From assembly GCA_024741835.1 (NCBI GenBank), contig JAENRP010000479.1, positions 1-26,180 on the forward strand: a DNA stretch of 26,180 nucleotides, written 5' to 3'. Both the position numbers and the translations under genes were made by a program. Below are positions 11,260 through 21,834 of the stretch, piece by piece (positions within the stretch are counted from its first letter, which is position 1; every line of letters starts with the position of its first letter). The stretch is from Diplocarpon mali. Lineage: Eukaryota; Ascomycota; Leotiomycetes; Helotiales; Drepanopezizaceae. The notes below the pieces were generated by a model. It was not told the origin of the DNA and did not search any database. It was given only the letters and a program-made list of their open reading frames with translations.

Positions 11260-11685
11260 TGTGAAATATAAGGGCTGGCCGATATGGTAAAGAGAGTATA
11301 AGGTAGTATTGAGTAGTAAGTAATAGTAGTAGTTGTTGAACTTGGAGACTTAGGAGGCTTGATTCCTAACTACAGGAGCAAAGCAATCTATATATACAAA
11401 ATATCTTGAGCTTCTAGAACCTTCTAGTATATTNGAGTTATACTAGATTATAAATCAATATAGGTATACGTAATGCAATACGTAATCCTTTGATTTGTAA
11501 TATAGTTTTAGCTAAACTTAGTACTATAAGTCATAGCTAAATATAGAACTATGACTCATAGCTAGGACATAGAGTTCATAGCTAAATTTAGTATAGCTAT
11601 GATTTCTAATCCAACTTAGCTAGTATAGCTACTCCACCTTAGCTATTCCTACTTAGCTAGTATAGCTATGATTCTATATTCAACA
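11260..11685 (-). mobile_element. Solo LTR, probable Ty1/copia family (426 bp)
   Basis: It starts TGTGAAATATA and ends ATTCAACA, giving TG...CA ends, and is bounded by GAAAC on both sides. No internal region is present, so this is what recombination between two LTRs leaves behind. On the - strand it reads TGTTGAATATAG to ATATTTCACA, with TATATATAG at 11389-11396 as promoter box. The U3 side holds near-identical blocks of CTTAGCTAGTATAGCTA at about 11614-11630 and 11651-11667. Its last 111 bases match window position 1-111. One unread base (n) lies at 11434. It splits element A between protease and RT. Family assignment rests on end sequence only. Confidence 0.88.
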
Positions 11686-11690
11686 GAAAC
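11686..11690. repeat. Target-site duplication GAAAC, right copy
   Basis: Second GAAAC, directly after the solo LTR. Confidence 0.9.
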
Positions 11691-11797
11691 GACTAGCTAG
11701 TATAAAGGCTAAGCTTAATGCTAATAAAGGAAGGCACCTAGCAAGGAGTTAAAGCAAAAGGAAGGTAAGTTTGCCGATTTTAAATAATAGTAATTTA

Positions 11798-11820
11798 ACT
11801 CGCGGTCTTAAACTAAGAGT
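11798..11820. repeat. P23 palindrome copy 5 (protease-RT linker)
   Basis: Arms ACTCGCGGT and ACTAAGAGT, in an extended palindromic context ATTTA...CAAAT. In the pol frame it reads LTRGLKLRV. The same flanks surround copy 9. Confidence 0.88.
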
Positions 11821-11959
11821 CAAATCTGGAATTTTAAAGAATAGTATAATCGGCGTTTTATTAGCTTAATAATTAAGAAAAAAGAAAAATAAGGTAGAAA
11901 AGAGAGTTCGTTTTATAAATTTTAATAATCTATTAATTATTTTAAAAAACTTAAAAACC

Positions 11960-11982
11960 ACTTATAGGCTAGACTCGCAAGT
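11960..11982. repeat. P23 palindrome copy 6 (protease-RT linker)
   Basis: Arms ACTTATAGG and CTCGCAAGT, in the pol frame as TYRLDSQV. It lies 162 bp after copy 5 in the same codon phase. Confidence 0.82.
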
Positions 11983-13926
11983 GAAAAATAATAAAATTAC
12001 TAATAATATTTCTATCTATGCACTTTAAATTAATAACTTAGAAAATCTTTTATTTATTTTTAAAAAAGAAAATTCGGACCGTTTTATAGGATTTAATAAA
12101 AAAGGAAAGAAGCAGAAAAGCATAGTATTAGCTAATATTCGAACTATATATAAAAGTAAAGCAGATAAAGTATAACTAATAGATTAAGGAATCTCTAATA
12201 GCTTAAAGCCTAGAGGATTAGATAATTAGTTTAAATAAGATAAGAAGCTTCGACTTTTAAAGCTAGGTAGCAAATTCGATAAGTTTATTATAGGCAGATT
12301 TTCTAATAAATCTATCGGATATCAGCTAATAAAAGAGCGTTTTAATATATTAAAAATTAGAAATAATCTAATAGAGTAAGAACGCAAACTACTTTATAAA
12401 ACCTTAATAAATCGAAAGGACGCTTTAGCTTTTAACTAAACGGAACTTAGTCAAATTTGAAAAGAAGTCACGCCTTATATTAAGATTAAGATAATACCTT
12501 ATAAAGCTTAATAAGAGAAAATATTCAGAGTTCCTAAAGCTCTTTAAGAAAAGGTAATCGAAATATTAAAGGATAGGCTAAAGTAAGGTATTCTTAAGTT
12601 CTATAATAGCCCTTATAAAAACAAATGGTTCCTAATTGCTAAGAAAGAGAAGGGAACTTATAAACTAATAATAGTAGTAGTAAAGATAAACTAAATAACT
12701 ATTAAGGACGCTAATATTCCTTTAAATATAGATAAGTTCTTAAATAAATTCGCAAGATTAACCTATAGCTCTTTTATTAACTTCTTCTTTAAATACAACT
12801 AATTCATTCTTAATATTAAATCAAAAGATATAATAGTAATTCAAACCCCTCTTAAGCTACTTCAAATAATAAGATTACTTTAAAGGGCTATAAATTCGAT
12901 CGCTTAATTTATCTAAGTAATCTATAAGATACTAATAGATTATATACCTAATATTGCGCTCCCTTATATAGATAATATAAGAGTAAAAGGATTAAGATCA
13001 TTCTATAATTATAAAGAAGTTCTCTTAAGTATATAACAATTTATAATAGAATATATTCAGAACCTAAACCAAGTGCTTATACAATTCGAAAGGGCAAGAG
13101 CAACAGTTAGTCCGAAGTTATAATACTATCTTCTATTAATAGAAATTGTTAATTTTATTACTAATTCCAATAGCTGAAGTCCTTAAAGGGCTAAAGTACT
13201 TAAAATCGACAAATAAAAGAGGTATAATAATATAGCGAGAGCTCGCGCGTTTATTAGCGTTATAGTATACTATTACATTTAGATTAAGGATTTTGCTAAA
13301 AAGGCAGCACCTATTTATACCTTATTTTAAAAAGGGGCTGAGTTTTAATAAAAGGAACCTTAAATAGAGGCTATAAAACAATTAAAGCAAGCGTTGCTTA
13401 AAGCGCTATATTTAATTAAAATAGACTATAGAGCCGACGCTAGGCCAATTATACTAATAGTTAACGCAAGCTTAATCGGATAGGATACTATCCTTTAATA
13501 AGCTAATAGCTAATAAAAAAGACATCTAGCTCGCTTTAAAAGCGGTCTTTAGAATCCAGTAGAGATAAAGTATAATACTATTAAATGGGAATGCAAAGGA
13601 GTCCTAAAGGTAATAAAAAAGATAAGAAGCGACCTTTATAGCACTTACTTCATCTTTAAAACTAATGCTAAAGTGCTAGTAGAATAATTAAATAAGGCTG
13701 CAAGCGATCTCTTAAGGGCTTTGCTAATAAAATGGATTACTTAAATAAGACTAATAGACTTTAAAGTCAAATATATTCTAGGAATGAAAAACACCGCTGC
13801 AAACGGCCTTTTAAAAAGAACTCGCCCTTACCCCTTTAATTTAATTAAAGAAGATAAAATAGATATTAATAAGTAGGTAGAGAATAAAGTTAATTATTTA
13901 TTAATATATCGCCTTAAAGGGACTCG

Positions 13927-13949
13927 ACTCCTAGTCCTAGCCCGCGAAT
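13927..13949. repeat. P23 palindrome copy 7 (after RNase H)
   Basis: Arms ACTCCTAGT and CCCGCGAAT. It lies in pol between RNase H and integrase. It is the only copy inside a reading frame whose ACT is not a codon; the pol frame here reads RLLVLARE. Confidence 0.82.
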
Positions 13950-15361
13950 TAAATAAGAGAATTTTATTATTTAACTACTTAGGTGACTTTAAAGAAATCG
14001 CGAAATTTTTAATTATACTTAAACAACTAAAGACAATTACTTTTAAAGATTTTTAAAAATTCAAAGCTAAAGCTTTGATTTATCTAATATAAGAAAGACG
14101 ATTATTTAAAAGAAGTAATAACTTATTCCTTATATAACTTTACTTAAATAATGAAAAACTAAAGGCTAAAGCTATCTAGGATATTTATAAGGAAACTGGC
14201 CACTAAGGAGCAAAGTCCACTTACTACTAACTCTTAAGGAAATTCTTTTAAAAGGGTTCTTTTAAAGACTATAAAGCTTTTATAAAAAGTTGCATCCTTT
14301 CTTAGAAACGAAAACCTAGTTGTAAAGAGAATCCCTTATTCCTAACCTGGCCATTAGGCCTTTTTTATAAAGTCAGTCTCGATATTATATAAGTACTAAT
14401 AACTGAAAATAGGATTATATATTTTATTTTAGTAAAGGAAGACCTATTAAGATAGCTTAAAGGATAACCTTTAAAATCTGCTAACTCTAAATCTATTGCA
14501 AAGTTCCTTTAAGAAGATATAGTCTATTACTATAGACTTTTTAGCAGATTAACTATTAATAGAGGCCTTGAAAATAAAGGAGTAGTTAAAGCTTTTTCGT
14601 AAAAATATAGTATTAAATGGGTTCAAATCTTAGCGTATAACTCAAAAGCTAATAGAATAGTAAAGCGAGAATATTATAACATTCTTAATAGGCTATCTAA
14701 AGTTACTTATAAAGGATTTAAGAATTAGATAAAACACTTTTATAAAATACTCTTTACTTATAGAATGATAATCTATAAACTAATTAGAGTTATACTATTT
14801 TTCCTTATTTATAGTAAAGAGGCATAGCTCTCTCTTAAATCCTAATAGCCTATTTAAAGATTATTTGATTATAGTCAAATTCAAAACCGTTCCGATTTAC
14901 TTATAATAAGATGCCGACAACTTAAGCTTTAAGATATAGATATAAAGGAAATCATTTTATAAAAGAAATAATATTAGGAAAAAGCTAAGGAAGTATAGGC
15001 TACTTTTAAAGTACTTAAAACGTACCCTATTTGAAAAGATAATCTTATCTTAGTTTATAATATTATAAGAAGTATTAATATATTAGCAGATACTAAACTT
15101 AACTATTAATAGCTTAGTCTATTTAAGGTTAAATCTAAGTAGAAAGAAAAGGGATACTATTCTCTTTAAGAACTTAATAGAGTCGATATTAAAAGAACCT
15201 TTGCAGCCAACCGACTAAAGCGCTTTTATTAATGCAATTAGACCTTATTTCCTTTAGAAGACAAATTAGAAATTGATATAACCTTTAAATCTTTTATAAA
15301 AACCGACGGTAATATAAGCAATTTTAAACCCTTAGACAAAGACTAAGATTTTTCTAACTTG

Positions 15362-15384
15362 ACCTATAAGCTAGTCCTATAAGT
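15362..15384. repeat. P23 palindrome copy 8 (pol C-terminus)
   Basis: Arms ACCTATAAG and CCTATAAGT, heavily mutated but of exact length and preceded by TTG. In phase it reads LTYKLVL-stop-V. Confidence 0.68.
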
Positions 15385-15505
15385 AAAGAATATCAAAATA
15401 CCTAATTAATTGCAACCTTAAGTTATTATTCTTAAAATATCCGAAGAATGCAAAAGGGAATACCAAACGATTTCCTAGTTTATCAATTATCTTACCTTCC
15501 TTTAA

Positions 15506-15778
15506 TCCTTATTTTTACATTTTTAATAAGGTCGCCTCCTTTATTATTTAAGATATAGATCTTTTAGAATCACCCTAATTTCTTGCTTACTTTAACTTAA
15601 TTTGCATTCTTAATATTAACCTTTAATTATAGCATTCCTATTATTTTCCTTAAATAATAAATAAAAAGTCCAATTTCCTTAATATATATATAGCAAACCT
15701 ATTATAGCTTATATGCCCTTTTAATTCTTATACCCTATTGAACTCTCTTATTTATACTCCTTATCCTTTATAAGCAAT
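15506..15778 (+). other. T-rich spacer between element A pol and ORF-I
   Basis: Pyrimidine-rich on the + strand with no readable frame. ATATATATATAG at about 15680 could be a promoter box for ORF-I. I compared it with the LTRs of elements A and B and found no match, so it is not a hidden 3' LTR of element A. Confidence 0.55.
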
Positions 15779-16624
15779 ATGCCTCTAAAGAACTCATAAA
15801 TAGTTTTATCTACTATAATAGGAGATAAACAAATACTAATTATAAACTTCTTTTAAGATAGCAGAGCTATTGTATTATTAAAGAGCTTTAAATCGACCTA
15901 CGCAGCCTTAGGAGATATAGAGCAATAAAAACTCCTTTTAGCTTACGCAAATGCCATTAATAACCTTTTAACCTAAGTAGCCCTTGGAATTCTCTAATTT
16001 AACAACTTCCTAATTAAAGAATTAAGATTAAAGGAAATCTCTAAAGAGGAATTCTTAGCTGATGCAGATTAATATATAACCTTAGCTAATACTTTCAAAA
16101 TAGACTAAGATAAAAGGGAAGAATCTATTTGATAATTAGATAATTTAACTACTAATAAGAGAGGACTCCTATTTCGTTTGCGCTTTCCAATAAATATTGA
16201 TTCTAATAATAGAAGGCGAGTGTTATTAAAAATTCTTAAGGAAAACACTCCTATAGCTAAAGCTATTCAGATTCTTAATTTCTTTATTATTTAAAAAGAA
16301 GTAGTAAAATTCTAAGGCAATCGAATTCGCAGTCGCAGATTTATAGGCCTATTTAATACAGTACTTATAGCAGCTAATAGGGCTATTAAAAGATCAAATT
16401 AAGCTATAGATATTACCCTACCTAATAGCACTATTATTAATATACTAAGGCTTTGCGCTTTTGCTTATAGTTTGCTTATTTTAAAAGAGAACTGGACTCT
16501 TATACTAGGGTTTAGATAAGATTTCTTTAATAATAAAGAAGGGAATTGGTTATTTATAGTTAAGCCTATCTTAAAATTCGCTTCTTAGCCTAAAGATATA
16601 ATAAGTGCTAAATCCTATAATTTG

Positions 16625-16647
16625 ACTTACGGTCTTAGATTAAGAGT
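16625..16647. repeat. P23 palindrome copy 9 (ORF-I codon 283)
   Basis: Arms ACTTACGGT and ATTAAGAGT inside a longer palindromic context ATTTG...CAAAT. In frame it reads LTYGLRLRV. It matches copy 16 in ORF-II by position. Confidence 0.86.
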
Positions 16648-17699
16648 CAAATCCGAGGATTCTAAAAGGGGATCTAACCTAACCTTTGCTAAAATAACCC
16701 TAGAGACCGCAGCTAAATAGACTACTTAAATCCTTAGCGCCGCCTGATTAGACTTTTCAAAGTCTTTAAAAGACTCTCCTTTAATTAAATAACCCATTTT
16801 AGCGCAACCTTAAAGAATAATAGATTATTTGATAGCTACCTTAGCTAACTTGCAATTTAAAACTAAAGGATTATACGCTTATTTAAACTCCTTCTTTAAT
16901 AACTTAAAAGAGCTAGTTCTTAACTTCTTTATATTTATATATAACCGCTTTAAAAACGATAATATAAAGGAAGACCTTATTCCTACTACTTTAGAAATAA
17001 CTAAAAGAACTATTAAATAGATTTAATAGCTTACCTTAGACGAATTCGCCCTTGCGGATATTATTCAATTCTTTAATAATTATAGAAGTTAAGAACCTAG
17101 TCTTTTAGATATTAAGTAAGACTATTTCATCTTATAAGAAAGAGAATGCAAAAAGGAATCTATTAATTAAGACATTTGTAATTATAGCAATATGCCTTAA
17201 TCGGTTATTCTCAACCTTAAGCTTAAAGAACGATACAATATTTAAGTATCCTTTATAATAAAAACTCGCTTTCGACAGTATCTTCCTAGTATAGGAATCG
17301 AAGGGAGAAGACTTTGCGACCTTTATATTCGCTCTCTTTCGGTTTACTATAATCTTAATTATAAAGGATTTGATATTAACAAAACTATTAAATATCTTAA
17401 ACTTCTCTATATAGCAAAAGATATTAATCTTTTTCTAATCCACTTTAATAATCAATTCTTTATCTCTTTAAAGATACGCAAATCTAACCTATTAATAATA
17501 GAGGCATCTCTAAGTGCTATAAAATTTAGGGCTGATCTTAAAGCCTTAAGGGCGTTAGAGCCGATTGAATAAAACAATTCCTTCTTTTCGATATTATTAA
17601 GTAATAAATAACAAGAGGAAATAGAAGAAGAAGGGTCAATTGTAATACCTAAACCCTTTAGATACTGCTTCTTAATCGATAATTTTACTACTAATAATA

Positions 17700-17703
17700 G
17701 TAC
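17700..17703. repeat. Target-site duplication GTAC, left copy
   Basis: GTAC before element B, repeated at 20639-20642. The match extends to seven bases (ATAGTAC) if the last LTR bases are counted, so the true size is 4 to 7 bp; 5 (AGTAC) would be usual. Confidence 0.8.
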
Positions 17704-17947
17704 TGTAGAGACCTAGAAGTGGAGGATCTTGTGATATAGGTCATATGGTCAGATAAGGACTAAGAAAGGGGTATATATAAGACTACTATTATACTTAGAG
17801 ATAGCGCGCAATGCCAATTACCTATATTACCCTTAACTAGTGAATTGTCTTAGTTCTTATCTTCGGAGAGCCTGCTTGTGGTGCTTCCTCCCTTTTGTCT
17901 TTGGTCTTTATATAGGCCTATTCTTATGTTGTCTCCTCCCTCTTATA
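17704..17947 (+). mobile_element. 5' LTR of element B (244 bp)
   Basis: TGTAGAGACC to CTCTTATA. It contains GGTATATATAAG as promoter box (near 17768) and GATAGCGCGC. Same length as the 3' LTR. Most differences are C/T or G/A, with T or A almost always in the 3' copy; I saw one A/T difference. Confidence 0.9.
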
Positions 17948-17967
17948 TTGGTGACCTACGTAGGGAC
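17948..17967 (+). promoter_or_regulatory. Primer binding site of element B
   Basis: TTGGTGACCTACGTAGGGAC directly after the 5' LTR. TGG matches a tRNA CCA end; see the element A site at 7768. Confidence 0.65.
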
Positions 17968-18215
17968 GATTCCTTTGAGATTTCGTCTTTATACAACTTC
18001 TCCTCTTGATTCTCTTAATTCGCAGACAAGAGATCAACCCTTCGAAAACCTCTTAAGATAATAATCATTCAGTTATTTATAACTGCCAGTTGTCATTCCT
18101 CTATTATCGACCTTGCAATCACTTAGTTATTTGGAGCTGTCGATTGCCACTCTCTACTATCAACAACCTTAGATTTTCCTATTTCGGTCCCTATTTCGCC
18201 TCCCCTACCTTTAAT

Positions 18216-18244
18216 CCGATAAGCTTAAATTGTCAGCTTATCGG
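18216..18244. repeat. Perfect inverted repeat in element B leader
   Basis: CCGATAAGC and its exact complement GCTTATCGG are separated by 11 bases, giving a 9-bp hairpin in leader RNA. Not seen in the element A leader. Possible packaging or dimer structure, unproven. Confidence 0.6.
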
Positions 18245-18659
18245 TACGATTGTCGGATTTCCAGCCTTTCCGATACGAAGAAGTTTGATTAGCTATAATA
18301 GCTACTTTAAATAATAGCAGTTTTAAGTATTTATATAATACTAAACGAAAGCTCCAATCGGGAGTGTCTCCTTAGCTTTCTTAAAAAGCTAAATCGGATA
18401 CTTCAGCCGCCCTTATTCGATAGGACTTTGAAAATTGCCTTAGAATCATCTCTAAAGACCCCTTTATTTTAAGAACTAATAGGAATTGTCTTAGAAGCTA
18501 AGATGAATCTTTCTTAGAAACTTTATTATAGAAATTAGTCTTTAATTCGATAAATCTTTTCTTACTGCTAGTAATTGTAATACCTTTATTTATTGCTTTA
18601 TACCTATTAAAGAAGTCTTAGCAAAGTATAAATAAACTTTCTATAGAAGCCGGATTTTC

Positions 18660-18682
18660 ACTCCTAAGCTAGGCCTACGAGT
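18660..18682. repeat. P23 palindrome copy 10
   Basis: Arms ACTCCTAAG and CCTACGAGT, in the element B leader before gag, at the same site as copy 3. Confidence 0.85.
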
Positions 18683-19653
18683 AGGAATATAAAAATGCAA
18701 TTTTGTATAACTCGAGTTCTTTACCTTCCCTTTCGATACCTTCCCCTTTGATAACTACACCTGCTTTTTCAATATCGATACTTGAAAATACTAAAAATAT
18801 CAATTTCAAACCTCCTTTTAACCCTTTGCCTGAATCTTTTTAAGCTTGCCCTAGTCACTCTAAGATTAATTCGGATTTTGAAAACTCTTCGGAATACCTT
18901 AAGCCTTATATTCGACCTGGCTCCCTCCTTCCTATTAAAATAAATAAAGTAATAATAGCCGCCTTTAAAGCTATTACTAATTATTTTCCCCTCTCTAATT
19001 CCCTTAGCGCTCCTTATTTCATTAGAGCTAATATTACTAATTTCCTTAAATAATATAAGGAGACTTATTATAATTTTAGTATTAAATATAATAAGATAAT
19101 CAATCAACTTCCCTACTACTGCAACCAAACTAATAAAGATATTATCAAATCTCTACTTAAGTAGAAGCTTCGCAAGTCCTAAGAACTACTTATTAAGGCT
19201 CTTAAAGTTGAATTTTAAGAATTTAATAGATAGCAGATTTGCAATACTTTAGCCTTTTTAAAAGAGTTTATTCTTATTACTTATACTCCTAAGGAACTTA
19301 AAAACTACTATCGGACTTTCACTTAAGTGTCAAATACCTTAATCAATTAGAAGATTCTTAGTAAAGTTGAAAGAGGATGCCTTTTCTTATTTAGATTGCC
19401 TACTAGCCTTTAAAATAAGATTATTAGATATTTTAAAGTTGATAAGCGGGATCTTATAATATACGCTTAATTCGAAGACTTCTTGACCTTTACCTTAAAA
19501 TCAGACCTTAGTAAAAGGACTATTAAGGCAATAGAGAAAGAAAAAGAGCCTACCTCCTTCTTTATTAAAGATCTTAAAAGCCTAGTGCAAGAATATTCGA
19601 AGGCTCTAAAGGTTATTAAAGAGGTAAAAAGAAATCCAGTAGTAATTCCCTTT

Positions 19654-19676
19654 ACTCGCAGTCCTAGCTTAAGAGT
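19654..19676. repeat. P23 palindrome copy 11 (in gag)
   Basis: Arms ACTCGCAGT and CTTAAGAGT, flanked TTT and AAA. In frame it reads FTRSPSLRV. Same site as copy 4, less mutated. Confidence 0.88.
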
Positions 19677-20070
19677 AAAATCTGCCTTAAAAATCAAGGA
19701 ACTTAAAGCCTAGTTTTCTAAACTTCGCATTTAATATTTGGAAACCTCAATCGAAGGCCTTCTTTAGAAAACTTATCACGCCCTTTAGTTTAGAAATCGA
19801 TAGGCTCTAAAAGGCAAAAACTAGCACGCGAACTCTAAATACCCAAATCCAGCTTCCCTTAGGTTAAATAAGCGAATTGCTACCTTAGAAAGGCTTAATA
19901 AACGGCTGTATTAAAGGAATTCCTAGATTATCAATCGAATTCTATATAAAGCTTGGATTTTCTTTAGCAAGGACGCCTTTTAAATTAGTTAAGGCATAGG
20001 ATTACTTAAAATTGTTATCGAATTTTCTTTAAAATTGCGATTTAATAGCTTTAACAACTTCGAGCTTTTG

Positions 20071-20093
20071 ACTTATGGTCTTAGACTAGGAGT
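20071..20093. repeat. P23 palindrome copy 12 (element B frame)
   Basis: Arms ACTTATGGT and ACTAGGAGT. In frame it reads LTYGLRLGV, nearly the same peptide as copy 9. Confidence 0.85.
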
Positions 20094-20199
20094 TGTATTA
20101 CTAAAGGAGGAAAAGGAGTTTTTATCATTTTTATTCGTTTATTACCGCACCTCCTCCCTTCCTCTTCCCCCTCTCCCTTTATATATTTCTTTAAAATCC

Positions 20200-20222
20200 A
20201 CTTGCGGGCCCAACCTGCGAGT
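20200..20222. repeat. P23 palindrome copy 13 (element B frame)
   Basis: Arms ACTTGCGGG and CCTGCGAGT. It is among the best preserved copies and is followed at once by a run of A. In frame it reads STCGPNLRVK. Confidence 0.9.
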
Positions 20223-20394
20223 TAAAAAAAAAAAAAAAAAACCCTCTCTCCTCTCCTTACCTTTACGACTTTAAGTACTAACCTTACTTGCACTTATTGT
20301 TTTTACAAATAGGGATTGGTATTCTCGACTTATAAGAGTCTTATATTCTTTACTAATAGTAGCAGGGGCTGCTACTTAAGTTAGTTAGGGCATA

Positions 20395-20638
20395 TATAAA
20401 GACCTAGAAGTAGAGGATCTTATAATATAAGTTATATAATTAAATAAAGATTAAGAAAGGGATATATATAGGACTACTATTATACTTAAAGATAGCGCGC
20501 AATGCTAATTACCTATTTTACCCCTAACTAGTGAATTGTCCTAGTTCTTATCTTTAAAGAGCCTGCTTATAGTGCTTCCTCCCTCTTGTCTTTGGTCTTC
20601 ACGTAGGCCTATTCTTGTGTTATCTCCTCCCTCTTATA
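20395..20638 (+). mobile_element. 3' LTR of element B (244 bp)
   Basis: TATAAAGACC (mutated TGTAGAGACC) to CTCTTATA. It aligns without gaps to 17704-17947 and carries more T/A states than that copy. After it comes GTAC and then ORF-I. Confidence 0.9.
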
Positions 20639-20642
20639 GTAC
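20639..20642. repeat. Target-site duplication GTAC, right copy
   Basis: GTAC directly after the 3' LTR, pairing with 17700-17703. Confidence 0.8.
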
Positions 20643-20949
20643 TTTTATAAGTATATTCCTCTTTATTATAAGATAAGAAGTAGAGATATACCTTTATCAC
20701 TTCTGCTTTATAGATAACGCGACCTTTATACCTTCTTATTTTCTTTATAATATAATATTCAATCTTACTTAATAAGTCCTTCGAATGTACTATAGACTCT
20801 ACCTCTTAGCTATAATAGTAAAAAGTAGAAGGGCCTATCAGCTTATCGCTTATCCTAAACCTCCTTAATTGATTAGCCTTAGTTTTTATAATTAAGTTAT
20901 TTTAATAAAAAGAGATGCAAGTACTACTGATAAAGAAAATCCGATTATT

Positions 20950-20972
20950 ACTTATAGTCCTAGACCGCAAGT
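20950..20972. repeat. P23 palindrome copy 14 (ORF-I codon 745)
   Basis: Arms ACTTATAGT and ACCGCAAGT. In frame it reads ITYSPRPQV. It matches copy 18 in ORF-II by position. Confidence 0.85.
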
Positions 20973-21834
20973 CAATTTTACTAATAAGTGAGTCTTAGAT
21001 TATCAGATCCTACCAATCGGATAAGGCCCTGCTTTAAGAAGCCTTAATAAGTAGATCGGCTCTTAGTCAAATATAAAACTCACTCTATTTGCAAAGAAGA
21101 TAAGTCGATAGACTTCTTAAGCACTTGGTTTAAAATCTCAATTAGCTTAAATAATCGCAAAAATAAAGCGAAAGGAGATCTTGCGACCTATTACTAATAA
21201 TAGCAATCCAATTATAGTAATAATAAAATAAGGATATCTTCTTAAAATGCTTTTAAATAATTCTTATAAAACTAGTGGTTTTATAGCCTTTTATAATAAT
21301 TATATAGCCATTTGCAATAAGAATACCTTAGAAAATAAGACTCGAATCTCTAATCTTATCTTTTCAGTCTTTACTCTAAAGCAACCTCTAGTACTTCGAT
21401 AGATTAACGCAAGTAGAACTACTGCACCTTTCAAGGTAGCTTTTTATCTTAAGAATTATAACAGCCTTTCTAAAGCCATTATTAGTCGACGCTTTTAAAT
21501 AGACCCTTTAGTTATAATTAAAGTATAGAAGTTGTTTCTTCTTAAAGAAGACAAATTGAAAATCCACCTTATTGAATATAATCAGAAACTCTTTAACGCC
21601 CTTATTAATGCTTAAACGAATATTACAAATACTAAATCGCTTCTTTATAGACTTAAGTCTTAAGGATAACGCGATAAAATAAATGCTATCCAAGAGCCTA
21701 ATGTACTAATTAATAAAGATATTATTATAAGAAAATTCGAAAAAGAGATAAGCCGTAATATTAGCATAATGCTAAACCCTGATTTAGGAACCAATTCCCT
21801 ATTTTTACCCTTAAGCTTAGAAACGCTAAGACTA

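Larger units (their letters stand above)
11691..15505 (+). pseudogene. pol: Pol of element A (RT, RNase H, integrase), RIP-degraded
   Basis: One frame holds for about 3.8 kb. The linker about 12390-12600 has REDALAF-like RKDALAFN and VIEILKDRLKQGI. RT about 12600-13200 shows KFLNKFA, FFFKYNQF and the catalytic PYIDN at 12962-12976 (ancestral IDD), followed by VKG. This is the distinctive IDD-x-x-VKG variety of fungal Ty3-like Pol. RNase H about 13330-13830 has IRVKDFAKKAAPIYTLF-like sequence, VNASL and GMKNTAANGLL. Integrase about 14280-14900 has SLDII, NRGLENK (D-x-GPENK) and ANRIVKRE (N-x-IVERE); its second Asp and its Glu are mutated to Asn and Lys. A C-terminal part continues to a TAA at 15503. 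I saw no chromodomain. No 3' LTR or polypurine tract follows. Different lineage from elements 1 and 3. Confidence 0.86.
15779..17703 (+). pseudogene. ORF-I, first part (641 codons), unknown family
   Basis: It starts at ATG 15779 (MPLKNS) and stays in one frame to 17703, interrupted only by TAA/TAG and a few TGA codons of RIP type. It is rich in Leu, Lys, Asn and Ile and looks largely helical. I recognise no catalytic motif, membrane segment or repeat. It is a diverged paralog of ORF-II: STY-x2-LG near the start, FNNFL against FNDFL, PIAKAIQILN against PIAKAIQVLN, YSLLILKE against YSLLIIKE, and DIIQFFNNY against NIIQFFINY. A P23 copy sits at codon 283. The start is supported by colinearity with ORF-II. 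Element B interrupts it at 17704; the rest resumes at 20643. It lies 273 bp after element A pol on the same strand. Could be a cargo gene of element A, a host gene or part of another mobile element. Confidence 0.78.
17968..18771 (+). other. Leader of element B
   Basis: Non-coding stretch before gag, related to the element A leader. It holds a hairpin (18216-18244) and P23 copy 10. Two short open stretches (to 18061 and to 18314) have no counterpart in element A and I do not treat them as genes. Confidence 0.6.
18772..20379 (+). pseudogene. gag: Gag-type frame of element B with its own C-terminal half
   Basis: It starts at ATA 18772 (probable mutated ATG, matching 8518 in element A) and continues in one frame to TAA 20377, about 535 codons, with RIP-type stops. 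The first part to about 19800 aligns with element A gag: SILENTKN, AAFKAITNYFPL, RANITNFLK, VERGCLFLFRL, KELK. After that the two part ways: element B has no Cys motif or protease but continues RLNKRIATLERL, a Pro/Leu-rich stretch, a lysine run from A(18) at 20224, and a hydrophobic end (LALIVFTN, LYSLLIVAGA). It holds three P23 copies, all in phase. It may be a Gag that recruits RNA of element B into particles made by element A. The C-terminal half is not recognised. Confidence 0.72.
17704..20638 (+). mobile_element. Element B: gag-only LTR element inserted in ORF-I
   Basis: Complete short element: 5' LTR 17704-17947, primer site, leader, one gag-type frame, 3' LTR 20395-20638, flanked by GTAC. 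Only about 2.4 kb lies between the LTRs; protease, RT, RNase H and integrase are all absent. LTRs, leader and gag are related to element A, so it would need that element's enzymes to move, like TR-GAG non-autonomous elements of plants. It is less mutated than its surroundings, consistent with being the youngest insertion. Subtracting it and one GTAC joins the two ORF-I parts in frame. Confidence 0.88.

Noticed and set aside
1..11685. The matching ends at 1-111 and 11575-11685 as the two LTRs of one 11-kb element
   Set aside because: The interior holds unrelated Ty3-like elements in both directions, and the right copy has its own GAAAC duplication, so it is a separate solo LTR.
17840..18314. 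Two short open stretches in the LTR and leader of element B
   Set aside because: The first overlaps LTR sequence and the primer site; neither is kept in the element A leader.
18769..19697. Open stretches on the minus strand opposite element B gag
   Set aside because: They are antisense to a gag frame that aligns with element A; they have no start context or relatives of their own.
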